64,000 nucleotides of DNA from Paracyclopina nana. Taxonomy: Eukaryota; Arthropoda; Copepoda; Cyclopoida; Cyclopettidae. This document shows, piece by piece, positions 39,914 to 52,758 of this stretch (positions are counted from its first letter, which is position 1; every line of letters begins with the position of its first letter). The stretch lies in the NCBI GenBank assembly GCA_019096065.1, contig JAGUCH010000007.1:4300501-4364500 (forward strand), in the 5' to 3' direction. The translations under genes and the position numbers were made by a program. Under the pieces are notes generated by a model that did not search any database, had not been told where the DNA came from, and was given only the letters and a program-made list of their open reading frames with translations.

Positions 39914-40830
39914 ATGATTTGAACTTTGAATTTGCGGTGCTCGATGTAGGACAGCACTGCGTCAATGAAATGGACAATGCCGAGGAAGAATCCCAGAATC
40001 TGAAGGAGAAAAATCCGATGGTGCGAAATAATGATTAATAATAAAACATGCAAACACTCACATAGGTGCCAATGATGTCTGGATCTCGTACAAGGATATC
40101 CACACTTTTGTTCAGCAAGGAAATGGACGGTGCAATGTAGAGCAACGCGGATGAAAAGTTTTGCAACACTTCCTACAAATTAGCATGACATTACTACTAT
40201 TAGTGCTCTTTATTGTGCTAATGACATACCATGCAGTTCTCCCTTTTTATCAAGTTGCAATGCCAATCTTGAAAAAAAATATTTTCAAAAATGCATTAAT
40301 GCAAATTCACTACTGAATTTATTTTTTCTTTGCAAAGAATATCTAAAAGATCTATTTAATCGGAGGAAAATGTTTCAGTTTTCACAAGATTGAGTGGAAT
40401 TCGCTTTTGATAAAAGGTGAGAACAGCCAAGTGTGACAAATGCTCTTACAAACAGCGAAGGTCTGACCATGGAGAAGGTCTTGTATGAGGTCAAGTAGCA
40501 AATCAGTAGAACCGAGCCATTGTGCACTGAGGTGGGGCAAAGAAATAGCATTATCGATGAGGTCAACCGCTCGTTTAGGAAAAATGCCACATCGTGATGT
40601 GATATTAGCAGGAGGCAAGCAGCTCCCAAAATCTAGGAGATTCCATTGAAAAAGTGTCATTCATGGAATTTTCCACATACCAGTTCGATTAGTTTTAACG
40701 ACCCCACCGGAGTGGTAATCATGTCCATTTTGCAGCAAGAGCAAGGCTTGCAAAAGTTCGAGCACAAGCAGCCATTTCTGAACCTTTTCTTGTCCACAAA
40801 CACGGATTTCTGCTTATTAAGAGCAGGCAT
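39871..40830 (-). CDS. MARVEL-domain tetraspan membrane protein
   Basis: Exons inferred: 40681-40830 (Met; Cys-rich cytosolic N-terminus, then TPVGSLKLIEL), 40450-40632 (ILGAACLLLIS...), about 40230-40267, about 40073-40172 (EVLQNFSSALLYIAPSISL) and 39871-39999 (ILGFFLGIVHFIDAVLSY...TAG). SLKLIEL entering the first membrane helix and four hydrophobic segments fit the MARVEL family (CMTM/singles-bar-like), which acts in vesicle and junction membranes. The junction of exons 2 and 3 does not keep phase with the sites I see (one base short), so a micro-exon or another splice site is likely. The last exon overlaps Mcr exon 8 antisense (39871-39913). Confidence 0.65.
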
Positions 40831-41095
40831 TTTCCCCTATCAGCGTTTCAACCCGGACTAAAACGTCTTTTTTTAAATACGAGACCCATGGCTTGTCTCA
40901 ATGGAGGTAAAAGCGTCAAAAGCGGCAATTTCGCAGTTTGGGAGCACAAACTTAGCCCCCGGCCAAAGAACATTCTTGCATTATTTTTGATAATTAATAT
41001 AAGGCAATTTTCGTTGTGGTCTTTTATTAGCTGTAAAACTAGCCTGCAATAAATATCACAGCGCCATTTCAACAATAAATAACAAAGCTCTTGTT

Positions 41096-41666
41096 TTATT
41101 GGCGGGTGGGGTACTTGGGGGCAGGGGCGTACTTGGGAGCGGGGGCGGGGGCGTATTTGGGCTCTTCGGGGTATTGGGCCACTCCCTCGTACTTGACATC
41201 GGCGATGAATCCATTCTCGTGGTCGCCAGTGTAGGTGACGGTCTGGACGCGGCCGTCGGGAAGGTTGACAGTGTAGGATCCCTGGAGGTTGCCGTATTCG
41301 TCCTGGCTCTCGGCCTTTTGGAAGTTGGCACCGGAGTAGTCATCGGCAACGCCGTATTGGTAGGCGAAGGGTTGGGGGGCGAGCTTCTCCTCGTGGTAAG
41401 GGGCGGGAGCGGGCTTGTAAGGTGCAGGTGCGTATGCGGGGGCGGGAGCGGGGGCGTAAGCCGGCTCGGGGGCATAGGGAGCGGGGGCAGGTGCGTAGGG
41501 AGCGGGGGCGTGGTGGTGGGCGGGGCCATGATGGGGGCGGTGGGGGTGGGCACCATCGGGGCGGGCCATGGCCACGGTGAAGAGGGCAGCGACGACGAAA
41601 GCCTAAATTAATTATGGGAATTATATGCTTATGCTGAGGGGTATAATATAGCTTTTTTACCTTCAT
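41096..41666 (-). CDS. Cuticular protein with Rebers-Riddiford chitin-binding domain
   Basis: Two coding exons: 41661-41666 (Met-Lys only) and 41096-41602, 170 residues. The tiny first exon splitting the signal peptide (MK|AFVVAALFTVAMA) is typical of arthropod cuticle genes. An Ala-Pro-Tyr-rich repeat region precedes the RR domain (FAYQYGVADDYSG...GSYTVNLPDGRVQTVTYTGD...GFIADVKYEG), and a second AP-rich tail follows. It is secreted and binds chitin in the exoskeleton. It shows the strong G+C bias usual for this class. A TATA box lies at about 41723-41733. Confidence 0.95.
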
Positions 41667-41722
41667 GGTGCTCGTAATGGTGTTCAGAAAGGTAAACTGT
41701 GGCTGTGATCCGGTTGGAAGGG

Positions 41723-41733
41723 CCTTTTTATAG
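41723..41733 (-). promoter_or_regulatory. TATA box of the cuticle gene
   Basis: Minus strand CCTATAAAAAGGCC lies about 60 bases upstream of the ATG. Confidence 0.65.
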
Positions 41734-42858
41734 GATCGTGGCCGCGAGTTGCTTTGTAGCCCTGACGCTTTTTGTGCGCTGGCATAGCAACGTACGCAAG
41801 TCGTACGCATCATAGCCCCTATAAGGCAATTTTCGACATTTCTTCTCCGTGGAAACGCTTCGCCCGGTTGCTTCGCTGCTACCATGTGAAGCATGCACCG
41901 CATGAGCGGAAGTAGGCTAATTTCGGTAAGTCAACCCTGAGCTCGAGCCTTAAAGAGATTTTGGCCAGCTCAAAAAAAGAGCAATATTTGCAGCCAAGGT
42001 CAACGACTTCTGCTCGGCTACTCGATTTTGAAGTACGCGGGTCCGGGGTCAAGGATTGATGGCCGAATGCGACGGGAGATTGCATTGGGAGCAATTAAAA
42101 GGAAGTGTGTCATCAGAGTGCGCAGTCACCGTGTCATCTGAATTATTATGGAGGAAACGATTAAGAATCTTCCTCGTTGGTGCAAGAACAAAAGCCCCCT
42201 CCGAGGCCACCATTTCCGCAATATATTCCCTATGTATATGCTTCAATGCAAAATAATGCACGCTGTACGTTGGCATGACAAAGGAGTCATAAACTCGGCT
42301 TAGGGTCACTGCAGGATTTTCCTTACCTGACGTGCGTGCATCTTTTCCATATCCTCGCGATATGTGCAGTTTCAATCGACGAAATGTACATAGAGCAATA
42401 TCACGCATTGGGGAAACTATCACAGATTATAGCTTTCATTACTCTTCAGACTTAAGAAGATGTCAAGAGGATGCCAAATACTTAAATGAAGCACATGCAT
42501 TTTTTAATTCTTGTTCGTAAAGTGGTAATTAAATTGTCGTCAGAGAGGATTCGGTATCCTCGTTGTCCCTTTCCATGGGCATATTATTATCACACAGCAA
42601 GCTTTGCTTCAACCGGTAGCTGTAGTCCAAATAATGTGTATGCATGTTATGCTTTTATATACTGTAATACGATTTCCTCGTGTTATAATTCAGTTTACCG
42701 ATCCGACTCAGCTCTTTTATATCACAGTTCTTTCTAAGCAATTTGGGGGATATTAAATACTTAACTGCCCTTGAATCAAATTTGAGGGATTTTAAGTAAT
42801 TTAATGCCCCTCATATTCCATGGAAGTAATGCAAATTCCAAAGAAGTTGGAAAAAGAG

Positions 42859-42931
42859 AGGATCATCCAAGATTCGAACCTCAGACAGTTGGATTAGCAT
42901 CCCAATGTTCTAACCACTGAGCTATGGAAAC
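42859..42931 (-). pseudogene. tRNA-like sequence 1 (degenerate tRNA or SINE head)
   Basis: The minus strand begins GTTTCCATAGCTCAGTGG. It has an A-box-like TAGCTCAGTGGTTAGAAC, a good anticodon stem around a loop with GCT, and a B-box-like GAGGTTCGAATCTT. The acceptor and T stems do not pair properly, so a functional tRNA is unlikely. It is probably tRNA-derived. Confidence 0.45.
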
Positions 42932-43001
42932 ATCATGATAATTGCATGCTATGTATAGGACTTTAACCATAATTTTAGCCAGATAAAGAAAAAAAGTTAG
43001 T

Positions 43002-43076
43002 TGAGGAATGACTGGGGTTTGAACCCTAGACTCCTGAATCAAGAGGCTAGCGCTCTAACCAATGTGCCATAGGAAC
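43002..43076 (-). pseudogene. tRNA-like sequence 2 (degenerate tRNA or SINE head)
   Basis: The minus strand begins GTTCCTATGGCACATTGG. It contains TTGGTTAGAGCGC and a B-box-like AGGGTTCAAACCCC. The T stem is mostly paired, but the acceptor stem is not. It is related in layout to the copy 145 bp away on the same strand. Confidence 0.45.
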
Positions 43077-43262
43077 ACATCTGAAGAAATGGATTTTGAA
43101 AGTCTATTTAATTGCTCCCAACCCACTGGATATTAGCTAATGAGAGCCAGTGATATTCACATAGCAACTAAAAACCGAGCAGTATTTTCTAGGGCACGGG
43201 GCAGCCCGGTAACTTCATTAAAACACTCAAAAATCGTATTACAGAATATAAAATTGTATATT

Positions 43263-43442
43263 CCGAGCTGGGGCACGTAAAATTGGGTCATTAAATAGCT
43301 GACCTCGGATTTAAAAATGGAAAAACACTCGTACAATTACAGCCCTCGCAGGCTCGGGCTAGTAAAGCTGTACTCGAGTTTTTCCATTTTAAAATCCTCG
43401 CTCAGCTATTTAATGACCCTACTTTACGTGCCCCAGCTCGAA
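43263..43442. repeat. 180 bp foldback inverted repeat
   Basis: The left arm (from GAGCTGGGGCACGTAAA, through GGTCATTAAATAGCTGA) is matched in reverse complement by the right arm (TCAGCTATTTAATGACC to TTTACGTGCCCCAGCTC). The arms are about 80 bp with a few mismatches. It is probably a small non-autonomous DNA element; no clear TSD was seen. Confidence 0.7.
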
Positions 43443-44063
43443 ATAAATAACTATAAGACAATGGAACGACTTGCATGAATCTTTATTTATTAGTGAATTA
43501 TGGACACATGACATACACGTGCCTGAAGAGCACTTCTCAATGATTTATTCGCTGAAAAGTGCAAAATTATTGCCATTCATTTCTCTTCACTTTTCCTTGG
43601 CACGATCATCTAATTATGCTATAAAGATCCCATCGTGCACATGGCCTCGCTTAAATTCGCATTCGGAGGTAGACATAATAAGTTTTATAAAACCTTAAGA
43701 TATTCGTGGCAGAAAACGAAAGGTTTCGTCTGGAAACGCTTTTTAGTTTACAGAATTCAGATTTCCTCTGCGTGCTGCGACTGCAGTGGTATCTTTGTTT
43801 ACATTCTCATGTAAAAAGTGGAACGAGTTTTTTCTCTCGTCAAATCGTCGAGAGGAAGGATATCGCTGTGTTGTCACTTGTGATTGAACGGCGGCCATTT
43901 TTCCTCGGTTTAGCTGCGGACAAATGCCGTTAGTCCTCGAGAAACGGCCTTCTCTGCCTCAAAGGCCACATGCAGCACGTGATCCAAGGTCATTTCGCCT
44001 GGCAAGTGGCAGCTGTGCTCGTGAAAGCGTAAATCATCGGCTTATCAGTCCTCAGTTTGCAAA

Positions 44064-45077
44064 ATGATGGCCACGCCTCCCATCAGCGGCCATGTCACCA
44101 CGCCCAGTTCCGGTCATCAGCAGTCGACACCAGGGTCCAATTTGAAGTGCTACGAAGGCCAGCTCAATAAATTCACCAATGTTGTCAAAGGCTGGCAGTA
44201 CAGATGGTTCGTGCTCAACCTGGAAACCGGCAATCTCGACTACTTCCTCATGGATGACGGCATCATAGGGAAAAGAAGAGGCCGTCAATATGTCGCAGGT
44301 TGTGTCGTCATCCCCAGTGACGAAGACTCGCAAACTTTTCATGTCAACTTTGCGTCCGGAGAGAGCTACAAGTTAAGGGCTGCCAACCCGACTGACAGAC
44401 TAAACTGGGTTGACAGGATTCGCACTGTCGCCCATCGGCATGAATCGGCCATGGCAAGGGACAACGCGCCTCCCGTGATACACAAAGAATATTTGGGACC
44501 TCCTCCTGGCTCAAGGAGCCTCTTATCATCCAACGGAGAACCTTCGGCTCAACTGCAACACTTGAGCTTGTCCGTCCTTGACGCTTTTGGCTCCGTTCAT
44601 GACATCCTCCAGCAGACTGATTTGAAGCATGCTAACCTCAGCAAAACTGTGGAGACGCTGCCGTTGACCTCGTCCAATTACCCTCGATGTCATGATGAAG
44701 AGCTGCTGTTACTGAAGGCAACTTCACAAGCTGCTTTGCATTCTATGGAATCAGCTTTGAACATTTTACAAGACATACGCGACATCCAAGTGAGCCGAGT
44801 GACACGACATCACAAGTCTGTCTCTCCAATGTCGCTGTCTCCTAAAAAGTCGATGAATTTTTTCCATAGTAGTGTGCATGATTTGAAGAATGACCATGAT
44901 TCGCCCATTGTTTCTGCGTGTGGATCACCAACTCGTTTAGATCTAAATTCTGGCGATGCTCTGAGCATCAAGTCTGCTGCTGTCATGGATTCAGGAGCTG
45001 CTGCAGCTGGGGTCATGCATAGTAAAATGTCAGCATCGACTTCCAACATTGATCAAGCTGGTCACAAAAGCAGCTGA
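44064..45077 (+). CDS. Oxysterol-binding-protein-related (ORP10/11-like) PH-domain protein, no lipid-binding domain
   Basis: A 337-codon ORF in one exon. Residues about 28-130 form a PH domain with the ORP9-11 signature KGWQYRWFVLNLETG. SDEDSQTFHVNFASGE and YKLRAANPTDRLNWVDRI agree best with ORP11. An EELLLLKATSQAALHSMESALNILQ segment also has an ORP11 counterpart. The ORF stops at TGA 45075-45077 before any oxysterol-binding ORD domain (EQVSHHPP), and the next 200 bases lead into another gene. Either it is a short membrane-tethering paralog, a retrocopy, or a missed splice (a GTGAGC donor-like site lies near 44788). PH domains of this group bind Golgi/endosome phosphoinositides. Confidence 0.75.
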   Translation: MMATPPISGHVTTPSSGHQQSTPGSNLKCYEGQLNKFTNVVKGWQYRWFVLNLETGNLDYFLMDDGIIGKRRGRQYVAGCVVIPSDEDSQTFHVNFASGESYKLRAANPTDRLNWVDRIRTVAHRHESAMARDNAPPVIHKEYLGPPPGSRSLLSSNGEPSAQLQHLSLSVLDAFGSVHDILQQTDLKHANLSKTVETLPLTSSNYPRCHDEELLLLKATSQAALHSMESALNILQDIRDIQVSRVTRHHKSVSPMSLSPKKSMNFFHSSVHDLKNDHDSPIVSACGSPTRLDLNSGDALSIKSAAVMDSGAAAAGVMHSKMSASTSNIDQAGHKSS

Positions 45078-45284
45078 CCCGACCTGACCCCGCGAAGCCT
45101 TCGGAAATTTGCTGCCTTCCAAACTGGACTCAAATTCGTGAATATGCTACACCATACTAAGCAACCTAATGCTGCTAATGATTCCTAAGGTCTTTTAATT
45201 GCAATACATATATTCTAATGTGATACTATCAATCGCATAGTGGCTTGCTTGCATCTGTCTTTTCTCTTTGCAGGAAAATACACT

Positions 45285-46211
45285 ATGTTGCTGGGAAGGG
45301 CCAGCAGATTAGTAAGGCCTCTTAGTACGAGTAGCGTAGTGGCAGTCAAGAAAAAAGTTGCAATTGCAAAGGCTAGCAAAGCAGTCAAGGCCATAGCAAC
45401 AAAGCCTTCATTGTCGGCTCAAAAGCTGCTGTACAAGTGTCCACGCTGTGCTTTCTCACACCAAGAAAAAAGTGGCATCAAAGCGCATCTGAGGGAAGTT
45501 CATGAAGCTCTGCCTTATTCGTGCACGCATTGCTCTGAGGGATTCACCAACTTCAAGAAACTGAGAGATCACATCAAAGGCATCCACCATGGAGTTGCGA
45601 TTCCTGACGAGCCATACCTGATTATTCTTCGTGGAAATGAAAGCACGACTGAAAGTCATGATAGTGAAGAAGACATGTCAAGCTCTTTTACTTTAGCTCA
45701 AGGCAAGTCTGAAATCTTACGAAATGATGAAGTCGACTCTGACCCACTAAAGGACAACAAATTACCTGATTTTGAGGCTTTGTCTCTTCCAGAGCCTGGA
45801 CCAAAGTATTTTAATGCTCTTTATCCCTTGAAGGCATCAGACATGTCTCACTTTGAGCAATTCGCCTTTGAGCCGCTGAAAGATATCAAATTGGCTGATT
45901 GTGACCCTTTGCTCCTTCTTTTCAAGCCATGCCCTAAGTATTGCACAACCCTTTATCCCTTGAAAGCTTGCCAAAACTTGTCGTCATTCAGCTACCATGT
46001 AGCCAATGAAGGAGAAAAGAGAGTGGAGACAATTCCCATTGAGCAAAGAAGTGCATTTGTACAATCCTCTCTCGCGAATGGTACGACAAGAGTTGGCGCT
46101 GAAGTTGACGAGCTCATCAAAGCTTCGCAGGAAGCTCTTAAAAAAGCCTCTCAGGATGCCATGAAGAAAGCAACGGAAGCATTTAAAAACCTCATCTCAT
46201 CGATAAAGTGA
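45285..46211 (+). CDS. Two-finger C2H2 zinc-finger protein with a presequence-like N-terminus
   Basis: The start is set at ATG 45285 because a splice acceptor (CTCTTTGCAG) ends at 45274. The first 20 residues (MLLGRASRLVRPLSTSSVVA) look like an amphipathic mitochondrial presequence, followed by a Lys/Ala-rich stretch. Two adjacent C2H2 fingers (CPRCAFSH..., CTHCSEGF...) lie at about residues 49-100. Then comes an acidic region with a repeated block (GPKYFNALYPLKA and CPKYCTTLYPLKA), and a C-terminal helix of KKASQDAMKKATEAF type. I do not recognise an ortholog. Nuclear or mitochondrial location is open. Confidence 0.7.
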   Translation: MLLGRASRLVRPLSTSSVVAVKKKVAIAKASKAVKAIATKPSLSAQKLLYKCPRCAFSHQEKSGIKAHLREVHEALPYSCTHCSEGFTNFKKLRDHIKGIHHGVAIPDEPYLIILRGNESTTESHDSEEDMSSSFTLAQGKSEILRNDEVDSDPLKDNKLPDFEALSLPEPGPKYFNALYPLKASDMSHFEQFAFEPLKDIKLADCDPLLLLFKPCPKYCTTLYPLKACQNLSSFSYHVANEGEKRVETIPIEQRSAFVQSSLANGTTRVGAEVDELIKASQEALKKASQDAMKKATEAFKNLISSIK

Positions 46212-46328
46212 AATTTATATCTGATATTTACTTTTGAAGCAGATAAAGAAAAGACATATTTTTTGCTTAATTGCACTATTATACACGCACAGCCTTTAGA
46301 AAGCATTTATGGCACTTGGGTGGCAATT

Positions 46329-48407
46329 TCAGTGGTCAACTTTGACAATGATCATTCCATCGAAAAGAGGCAGTATGGCGTTGTTTTCTCGCTCTTCGGC
46401 GTATAAAATTTGTCCTGTGTTGTCTCGTATCTTGAAAAAGTAGCGGTAGTTGCCACTCTTGGACGGCATATGAGTCTTGAGATCATGAAGGGTAATTGGG
46501 GGACGTTTGGGGATATTGATTGCAATCGGATATTTCTCCCCGTCGAGCCGCTGGATTTTAGCAGTGGTGTAGCCCACTTTATGTTGAGGCCAATTTCCAT
46601 CGATCAAATGTGGGTAGCCATTGTTATTTTGGATGTGATGATTATGGTTGCTCTGCAAAAAATGAAAATTAAAGACCACTCCGAAATGATAATAGGCAAA
46701 TTGACGACATACCGTTCTGCTTAATGAGTTAAGGGACCAACTCGACGTAGAAGTGGAGTGATTCGAGTACCCCTGGCTATGATTGCTCTGATCATAGTGA
46801 GATATCCGGTGCTGTTGCTGACTTTTCTGCAATGGCACAGCAGCCGTCGAGACCCTTGAAAATATCGATCTCCCATCGCCTTGAGGACGATGTGACTTAG
46901 ATAATGAAAGCAATTTTGACGCTTCCTCCTCCTTGTTAAACACCTGATCCACATGGTCATCCAAGATGCTCTGAAAAACCTTTGTTTAAAGATGCTGCTA
47001 CTTTCGAAAATAGTTAATCAGCTCACCTCATCAGTTTCAACAGGATTTTCGCCAACCACGCTATGTGAAGGGTTGCTTATGCGATCAGTGTGATTTTGCC
47101 TCAGCATCTCTTTGAACTCGTCATCTTTCCTACGAGCCAATTTCAACTGTGTCAGTTTGTACGTAAGCATCTGAGCAAATTCAGGCGGGTTGTTCACAGC
47201 TAAAGTCTGTGTTATGTAATTTTCATCTAGCTTCACTTTTGCAAAGGGGCCTCTCAAATTGTCTCTATCTTTGTTGGTCTTGGCCATAGACACCATTTGT
47301 CTTCTCTCAGCTACGTACTGCTTTTTTTCTCTCCGCACAGGATCTTCAGAAAACGACGAATACGTATCGCTTGTGTCACCTCCAGTGACCACAGATTGCA
47401 AGGCAGAGCTTTGCCTGGTCACTATATTCACTGTGGAGGACATTGCATGATAGGGAGCTGCATGGTTAGATGGCGGCATTTTGTCTATGAAACCCATGTC
47501 ATAGCACCTGAGTCCCGATTTCCTCATTGTGCTTGAGCCAGATCCTCGAGGCAATGTCCTCAAATCATGCTCCGGAATGTAGGCCAAATTTCCTGGGTTT
47601 CTAAGCACTTTAGGTGGTCTTGTCAAAGATCCAACCCTGCCTCGTTCTGGAGCATTATTGCTAGGTAGCGCCACATTGGCGTTGATGAAGCTCTCCTTGG
47701 GATCAGCAGTGACTTTGGGAAGGTAGTTATCCTCGGGAATATTGGGTAAGCTAGGCAAAAATGTTTCCAACTCCTTCGGTATTGAAGCTGGAGCTTCTTC
47801 TTTAGGAATCACAGCTTCTTTAGTCTTGACCGAAGCAGAAGGTTTAGGTGGGAGAGGCGGTGGAGTGAGTGGGGTTTCTTCTTGCTGACCAAGAAGTTGT
47901 ATGTACTCAATGAAGATGTCACTTTTGAGGAAGTTTTGATGGCACCTCGTCTTGAGAAAATGGGTCACGTGTTCCAATGCTTGGTCGTACAAATTGGGAG
48001 AAAACTCCTTTTGTCTGACAGCATGATCGACTGCAGTTCGAATACTTTCAGGCACACAATCCATTTTCCTGTTATGGTCATTCTTGTGTCGGAAATATCG
48101 CTTCCACAGCATGGTGATGATCATGTTGCCCTCTTTCTTCATGTACTCTTCCAGGTCATCCAGAGCTGCCATTCTTAGCTTGAATCCCACGACAGCCATT
48201 CTGAAAATAGGAAAATTATAAAAAGATCCCCCAAAAACTGACATTTCAGTGTTGAACTCACCGAAAGTCAAGGATGTGACCAAGACCGGCCTCAGCCATG
48301 TATCGGCTGAACAGCTCACAGCCATCTTCGTCGTCCAGCATAGAGTCGAAATTCTCGCCCCAGTCCAATTCGGTCTGAGGCGAAGATCGACTCGCACTTC
48401 TTGCCAT
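46329..48407 (-). CDS. Axin: Axin (Wnt pathway scaffold)
   Basis: Four coding exons: 48262-48407, 47027-48200, 46713-46970 and 46329-46652; phases fit and give 633 residues. An N-terminal RGS (APC-binding) domain spans about residues 15-145 (DWGENFDSMLDDEDGCELF ... FLKSDIFIEYIQLL). A Pro-rich, poorly ordered middle holds the expected GSK3 and beta-catenin docking region, not clearly delimited by eye. The C-terminal DIX polymerisation domain is at about 555-633 (ITLHDLKTHM, GNYRYFFKIRD, FDGMIIVKVDH). Axin scaffolds the beta-catenin destruction complex in the cytosol. The RGS plus DIX pairing is diagnostic. It is somewhat shorter than vertebrate Axin (about 830). Confidence 0.93.
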
Positions 48408-48962
48408 TTTAGTGGCCTTCAATAACTCCCAACATTTCTGCTTTTCAAGAAATTCAAACTCTTCACGAATTCCTGCTCAGGCGTCACCTGTGGCTTTTGG
48501 ACCAATCAGGAGCGAGCATTCATTTGTTTACATACCTGTGCAAGTTGGCGGAACTTGTGTTTTTTTCTCACGCAACCTCGATTATAAAAAAATTTCTTCA
48601 CAAGTCGACCTCATTTATCATGCATTTCTAAGTAGTAGCTAGTGCGCTATAAATGGCGACTGATTATTTTTTTCAACTTGATTTTTCCATGCTTGAATAT
48701 TTTTCACAACTATTCGTTCTTTTGCTTAGATATCAGAAAAAGGCAGAAAGGTAAGCATCTGACTAAGCTTTTTTTATTGAGGTGACATGGATGAAATACA
48801 TACTTAAGTTCTTCAAAGCATGCCTTGCTTTTCTCAGAGTAATAATAGCTGCGCCCTCAAAGAGATAAAAGTGAGAACGAGCCCCACAATTACATAAGAG
48901 ACTTTGTGTTCTTGGTTTCTTGGAAAGCATGAATTTTTATCAATAATCTATTGATAGATTGT
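48408..48962. other. Axin 5' / HSPA9 3' intergenic spacer
   Basis: 555 bp between the Axin ATG and the HSPA9 stop codon (both minus strand). It holds the Axin upstream region and the HSPA9 3' UTR. No further gene seen. Confidence 0.6.
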
Positions 48963-51303
<2,341 letters not shown>

Positions 51304-52154
51304 TTTTGTGGAATGAGGACGATGGCTTCACGTGTGAGCAAGTAAGATGAACTCGAACATAAAGTTGTGTATTATGTAAGGCGAAGGAAATGTAAACAAA
51401 ACGCGCCCTCTACTTTGACGAAAAAAATATCTCGTTTAAGTTCGCAAAAAATAATGAAAAGTGAACTTTCTATCACTAGGCAATAAAATAATTAGGATTT
51501 ATCTCATTTGTATTCATGTAAGCCTACAAAATGGTCCCGAATATGCATTGCAACTTGTAGGTGTCGTTTTATGTAACTTTGCTGCTGGAAAAGTCTGGAA
51601 ACGCTTGTGAAATGACTCGGGCAACAAAAAATGAGGCTTCTTAATTTCGGTTTATCCGTAAATTAATTAAAATAATTGGACGTTAAACACATTAAAACCA
51701 TAAAGTATTAGCATATAAAAGTGCACCAATGCCATCGTTTTCAGTATTTCGCCTTTTTCGCAAACTTTTGCTCCCTCAAGCGAGTTTTGCTATTAAGCCT
51801 TTTTGGTTAGAGTTACTTGAGTAGCAAGATGGGCCAAGCCCAACCCATACCGAGTTTAAAACTGAGCACCATAAATGAGTAGCACTGAGATATGCTGATG
51901 TAATTAACCAGAATGAGAGCATGAATGAAAGATGATACTTTAGCTATGAAATAATCTGATTTTATGCAGAGTTTGAAATAAATATGCCTAGAGAAATATC
52001 TATTTGAAATGCTTTCAATGTCTGCCTCTATAGCACTGCAGGTATCTTTCAGGTATGAAACTCACCTGGAAGCTGTCCTGGCACTGTTTCAAAGCAACAA
52101 CAACAACAACCTATACCATTGCAATGCCCATAGCAGTTTTCTGAATTCAAAAAC
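51304..52154. other. Divergent intergenic region between HSPA9 and the Ly6 gene
   Basis: HSPA9 (minus) and the quiver-like gene (plus) are transcribed away from here. A short (AAC)n patch lies at about 52095-52110. No coding or RNA gene recognised. Confidence 0.55.
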
Positions 52155-52758
52155 ATGGATAAAATCAGCATAGTATGTCTTACTCTATTCTTCACTTTTG
52201 GTAAGTTAAACTGCTGAGCCTTTTGAATTAATTGTACAAAGAGGTTATCCATTATAGTAAATGCCTTCAAAACTGGTCTTGAACCTGGTCTAATATGCTA
52301 CCAATGTGTTGGCACTCATCCTGGCTGTGGTCTGTATGATTTTGACTCAAGGTGGTACTGGGGCAAGATTTGCCCTAGGTCTGATGACAGGTGCGTCAAG
52401 TTGATAGAGAGGAAAGGCTCTGACATTGTGGTCACCAGAGATTGCCTCAGTAATTTTGAAGGCTACAGAGTGGACATTCCAGCAGACAAATATGAGGGCT
52501 GTCGTCCTGCCACACCCGAGGTCAAATTGGGTCAATACACATTCAACACCATCAAAGAGTTAGACACCAGAAGGTAAGTTTTCAGCATAATCTTAAGCTC
52601 AGTGTAGCATCTTTTGGCGTACTTTCAGGAATTATTATGACAACACTACTTGGTGCTTTTGTGAATTCGACCATTGGTGCAATGGAAGTGAAAGAAATGG
52701 CTTGAATTTAGCCATGATTTTTGGGTCCATTGTGGTCATAATATTCTATTCCATATGA
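52155..52758 (+). CDS. Quiver/sleepless-type Ly6 GPI-anchored protein
   Basis: Three small exons (52155-52200, 52258-52573, 52629-52758) join in phase to 163 residues. Signal peptide MDKISIVCLTLFFTF. The mature part starts at ICYQCVGTHPGCG and carries about ten cysteines in a three-finger pattern, with the WCFCEFDHWCNGS motif characteristic of the quiver (QVR) family near the end. A hydrophobic C-terminus follows (IFGSIVVIIFYSI), as expected for GPI attachment. Relatives modulate ion channels or septate-junction assembly at the cell surface. An AATAAA follows at about 52786. No single long ORF marks this gene; it was found by splicing. Confidence 0.85.

Larger units (their letters stand above)
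41734..44063. other. Intergenic region with tRNA-like sequences and an inverted repeat
   Basis: No supported protein gene. It holds two tRNA-like sequences (42859-42931 and 43002-43076) and a foldback-type inverted repeat (43263-43442), noted separately. Short ORFs here have no recognisable domain. Confidence 0.55.

Noticed and set aside
41099-41611. Gly-rich 170-codon plus-strand ORF over the cuticle gene
   Set aside because: Antisense shadow of the GC-rich Ala-Pro repeats. The minus-strand RR-domain frame is clearly real.
42049-42423. 124-codon minus-strand ORF in the intergenic region
   Set aside because: No recognisable domain, no promoter or splice-consistent extension, and composition like random intergenic DNA.
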